A DNA stretch of 64,000 nt from assembly GCA_963969395.1 (NCBI GenBank), contig OZ017805.1, positions 4,030,001 to 4,094,000 of the forward strand. The letters run 5' to 3'. Origin of the DNA: Pseudoscleropodium purum (taxonomy: Eukaryota; Streptophyta; Bryopsida; Hypnales; Brachytheciaceae). Below are positions 61,481-64,000 of the stretch, one piece after another. Position 1 is the stretch's first letter. Every line of letters starts with the position of its first letter. Position numbers and translations under genes: made by a program. A model generated the notes under the pieces. The model was not told where the DNA came from. It was given only the letters and a program-made list of their open reading frames with translations, and made no database searches.

Positions 61481-62446
61481 GGTAGTACTTGAGCTTGATA
61501 CGTACACCAAGATTCATTTGAATATATGAAGGTCCATCATGGTTTCTCTTCATTCTTTTCACATGAGATGGTATATGATTGCGAGAGAGCTTGGATGGTT
61601 TATCTAATACATCCATTACTACCTAAGTTAGCAATGTTTGCAATTGAAGTTCAAACTCTAAGATAGAAATTAGGTAGTTTGCATCTTTGTAAAGCCTCCT
61701 CTAAGTCAATCTATCCAAAGTCGTCAACAACATCAACAACTCTTTAAGGTCCCTCACACGCAACGACAATAGTGAATAAGAAATTGGCAAGCACGGTCTC
61801 CAATTTGGAGGACTATTGATGACCTCATTGTCGATAGGCTTGATAGAAAAGTCCATAGTTGAATTGTCTATTAGTATGGAACATAAAAAGTTCCATGTAC
61901 TAAAAGTCACATATTGCCTGTAATCAAGTATTGAGGCAATAGAGGCTATACATTGAAGGTGTCCATTGGATGTAGGAGACGTGGCTATATTCACCATGTG
62001 TATAGAGAATGTCTATTAGACAACATAACATTTACACATACAAGCAACTAGAGTACTAGATCAAGAATCCACTAGAGAAATGCCAATGTAGATCCCCACT
62101 ATAGGAAATAACCCCAAGATATATATCAACTCAGCTCAAGCTCAAATGCAAGCATACAAAAGCTACCCACTCATTGTTTGCCTATTCTACAATTCAATTC
62201 GATCCAAGTTAAACAACATACCTCTACGGGTTCAACTAACTAATACTAGCAGATCCACAAACCACCTCCATTAGCTTGTCGTATACTTGATGATTCTTTT
62301 TTTCGCATAGCATCTTTTGCTCAATTCTTCTTAGACCATTTTTGCAGAACTTTCGACCTACACTATGATTTACATGCAATCACCTAAACCATGAAGGTAA
62401 GACATTAAGGAGGAAGGTATCTTTGTCCTTATTTCTTGTATTTGTC
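61481..62446. other. AT-rich DNA, possible minus-strand coding remnant
   Basis: A minus-strand frame at 61997-61701 has some coding-like sense (SIASILDYRQYVTF, NSPPNWRPCLP), but I do not recognise it. Nothing else was seen. Confidence 0.3.
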
Positions 62447-64000
62447 TAGGGTTGACACGACGTCCGGACGCGGACGCTGTGTCCGTAGCGTCCGCTAACA
62501 TTCGAGGTCCCGGCGGACGCAGCGTCCGCCGAGACCGCCCCGCTCGTCCGCCCCGTCCACTTTGACGGCCCTATTTCCCCCGACTGCCCTATCCAGACTG
62601 CCCCGCGGTCACTCCCTTAATCTTTAAGCAATTAAATGTTAAATGAAGTGCAGTGGTTCACGATTTGTTATTAAAACAATGTCTCTTATAAGTTGAAAGA
62701 TTATAAAGTTTGACCATGAGTCCATGATAGTCTTGAAACTATGAAAAAATTCCAATTCATTTTCAAAAGGCAAACTAAAAAAGTTTGTGACTTCAAATAT
62801 ATATATATATATATACTATTTAAAAAATCAAGATCAACACAAATACAAACATAATCAATATGGGCAAAATGTATTGAATTTAATATAGAATACCATACAT
62901 TGTGCACATTTGGCTAATTGCACATATAATTTTTTTCATTCCAACTCTATATTTCTAAACTAATTTTTAATGCCTATATAACCTATTCAACTACTACTTC
63001 TGCACTACCAATCTAATATAAATGGCGGAAATGTTCATCTAACATCGGCCAACGATATGTATTAGAAAATCGCGTAATCACATGGGCCAAACTAGTATTT
63101 TCATCGTCAGTCTTCGAAAAAATGCGCTTCAAGTAAACATAAAACACTTTTGCAAAGTCATGAAAGGCAAATTGTGTCGCACTAGGTGTTTTAAGTAGCA
63201 AGTTGAAATACGCCTCTGACATGTTGTTTCCATTCATCCGCCGAGCAATTTTTCGAATGGCATACTCTTCCGACTTACATGAATACATCAGAATGACTTC
63301 CACATTTGCACCTACTTTATGCAAATATGTAATACGTGGATCCACCTACCATCTCCTCTGCAAAGTTTGTTTCATCTCATCTGCTGATGTGAATGTGTAC
63401 AAAGACTTCATTGGCTGAGAAACTAAGGTGGTCATGCCCCAATCACAAACTCTAATGTAAACACGTGACTCATCCTCTGGAAAATGCAACAAGATGTTGT
63501 CCGGAAAAAGATCATTGTGCAAATGTCCAGCAAGATGCACTCCATACATTATATGCATAAAGGCCCATGTCAGCTCCGTGCGCTTCTTCCGATATTGCCC
63601 TAAACGGTGAGCTTTTATAACCTCCTCTTCGGTTGGATTTGTATACATCAAACGGATTTGAATGTTGTCTGGATAGTCCTCATCCATATTCAACATTTGT
63701 CGAAGAGTTCTACCATTCCACCAATACGCATAACCTTCACACGTCATTCCGTGCACCGCAGCAAACCGTATCACACCTGCGTGTGGAATTCGAACAGCCA
63801 TTGATTCGTTTTGATGTTCTAACTTTGCAAGATCGGGTCGAGTTTGGTGGTGAATGGATTTCTTTGCCGCAAACTCCCAATAAGGAAGTACTCCTGGACA
63901 TCCTTCAATACGGACCTTTCGAATCGTTGCATATCCACCTCTCATCGTTCTATTATCAACATAAATCACGCGTGCTGTATCTGGAAGTGCTATGAGGTGC
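62447..64000 (+). mobile_element. Left end of a second giant hAT element, running off the window
   Basis: It starts TAGGGTTGACACGACGTCC, where the terminal CAGGG has become TAGGG. GTCCGCC-rich subterminal sequence and the same spacer and kinase-like gene follow as at 4394. The segment equivalent to 4584-5806 is missing. The right end and transposase would lie beyond the window. Confidence 0.85.
63013..64000 (-). pseudogene. Kinase-like gene of the second giant hAT element, 5' part outside the window
   Basis: The frame aligns codon by codon with the 7668 gene from HLIALPDTAR to the shared end FRHLY. It retains RGGYATIRKV, EFAAKKS, HNDLFPDNILLHF and CDWG, so the kinase catalytic residues are all present here, including the His of HND. 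One stop is visible, TAG at 63346-63348, where the 7668 copy has AGG. At 63415-63417 it keeps CAG where the other copy has TAG. The start codon would be near 64.5 kb, past the window. Confidence 0.82.

Overview
The window looks like nuclear DNA of a land plant with a large, transposon-filled genome. It is AT-rich and holds a plant-type hAT transposase of the DUF659 class, a CACTA-type terminus, a solo LTR and a DUF7869-type gene. No intact housekeeping gene, tRNA or rRNA is visible. The strong DUF7869 remnant and unfamiliar gene families suggest a bryophyte, lycophyte, fern or gymnosperm more than a flowering plant, but the sequence alone does not settle this.

The main object is one very large hAT-superfamily transposon at 4394-21063 (16,670 bp). 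Its ends read CAGGGTTGA inward on both sides, and it is flanked by an 8-bp target duplication matching at 7 of 8 positions (tttgtagt / ttagtagt). It carries four genes: a kinase-like gene (6175-7668, minus), an intact 451-codon gene with a Gly/Ser/Tyr-rich tail (9044-10399, minus), a ~1,060-codon RING-finger gene (13298-16480, plus) and the transposase (17345-20562, plus). The 451-codon and RING genes share an N-terminal domain that I do not recognise. GC-rich blocks of repeated GTCCGCC lie at both termini and upstream of the kinase, 451-codon and transposase genes. A 309-bp non-autonomous relative (18487-18795) has jumped into the transposase gene, leaving an imperfect 8-bp duplication and a matching frame change. 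All but the 451-codon gene carry stop codons, mostly explicable as C-to-T changes.

Two further copies support the family. At 62447 the left end of a second large copy begins and runs off the window; it carries the same kinase-like gene. At 30166-35717 an older, more diverged relic keeps the kinase-like gene and a homologue of the RING gene in the same divergent arrangement. A second free MITE lies at 36351-36638.

The rest is layered transposon decay. 1-2435 holds minus-strand coding remnants with perfect short palindromes (TTCACCTC/GAGGTGAA) in the gaps. 27759-29445 is a CACTA-like non-autonomous element. 40150-53500 holds a decayed minus-strand DUF7869 gene and a plus-strand gene of unknown function; their non-coding parts are filled with a different short palindrome (TATTGGC/GCCAATA type). 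Two copies of another unknown gene lie at 53545-57665 and 59505-61480; the first is split by a 1,650-bp solo LTR (54120-55769) with a perfect 5-bp duplication. 21072-27758 and 36639-40140 hold only degenerate repeats.
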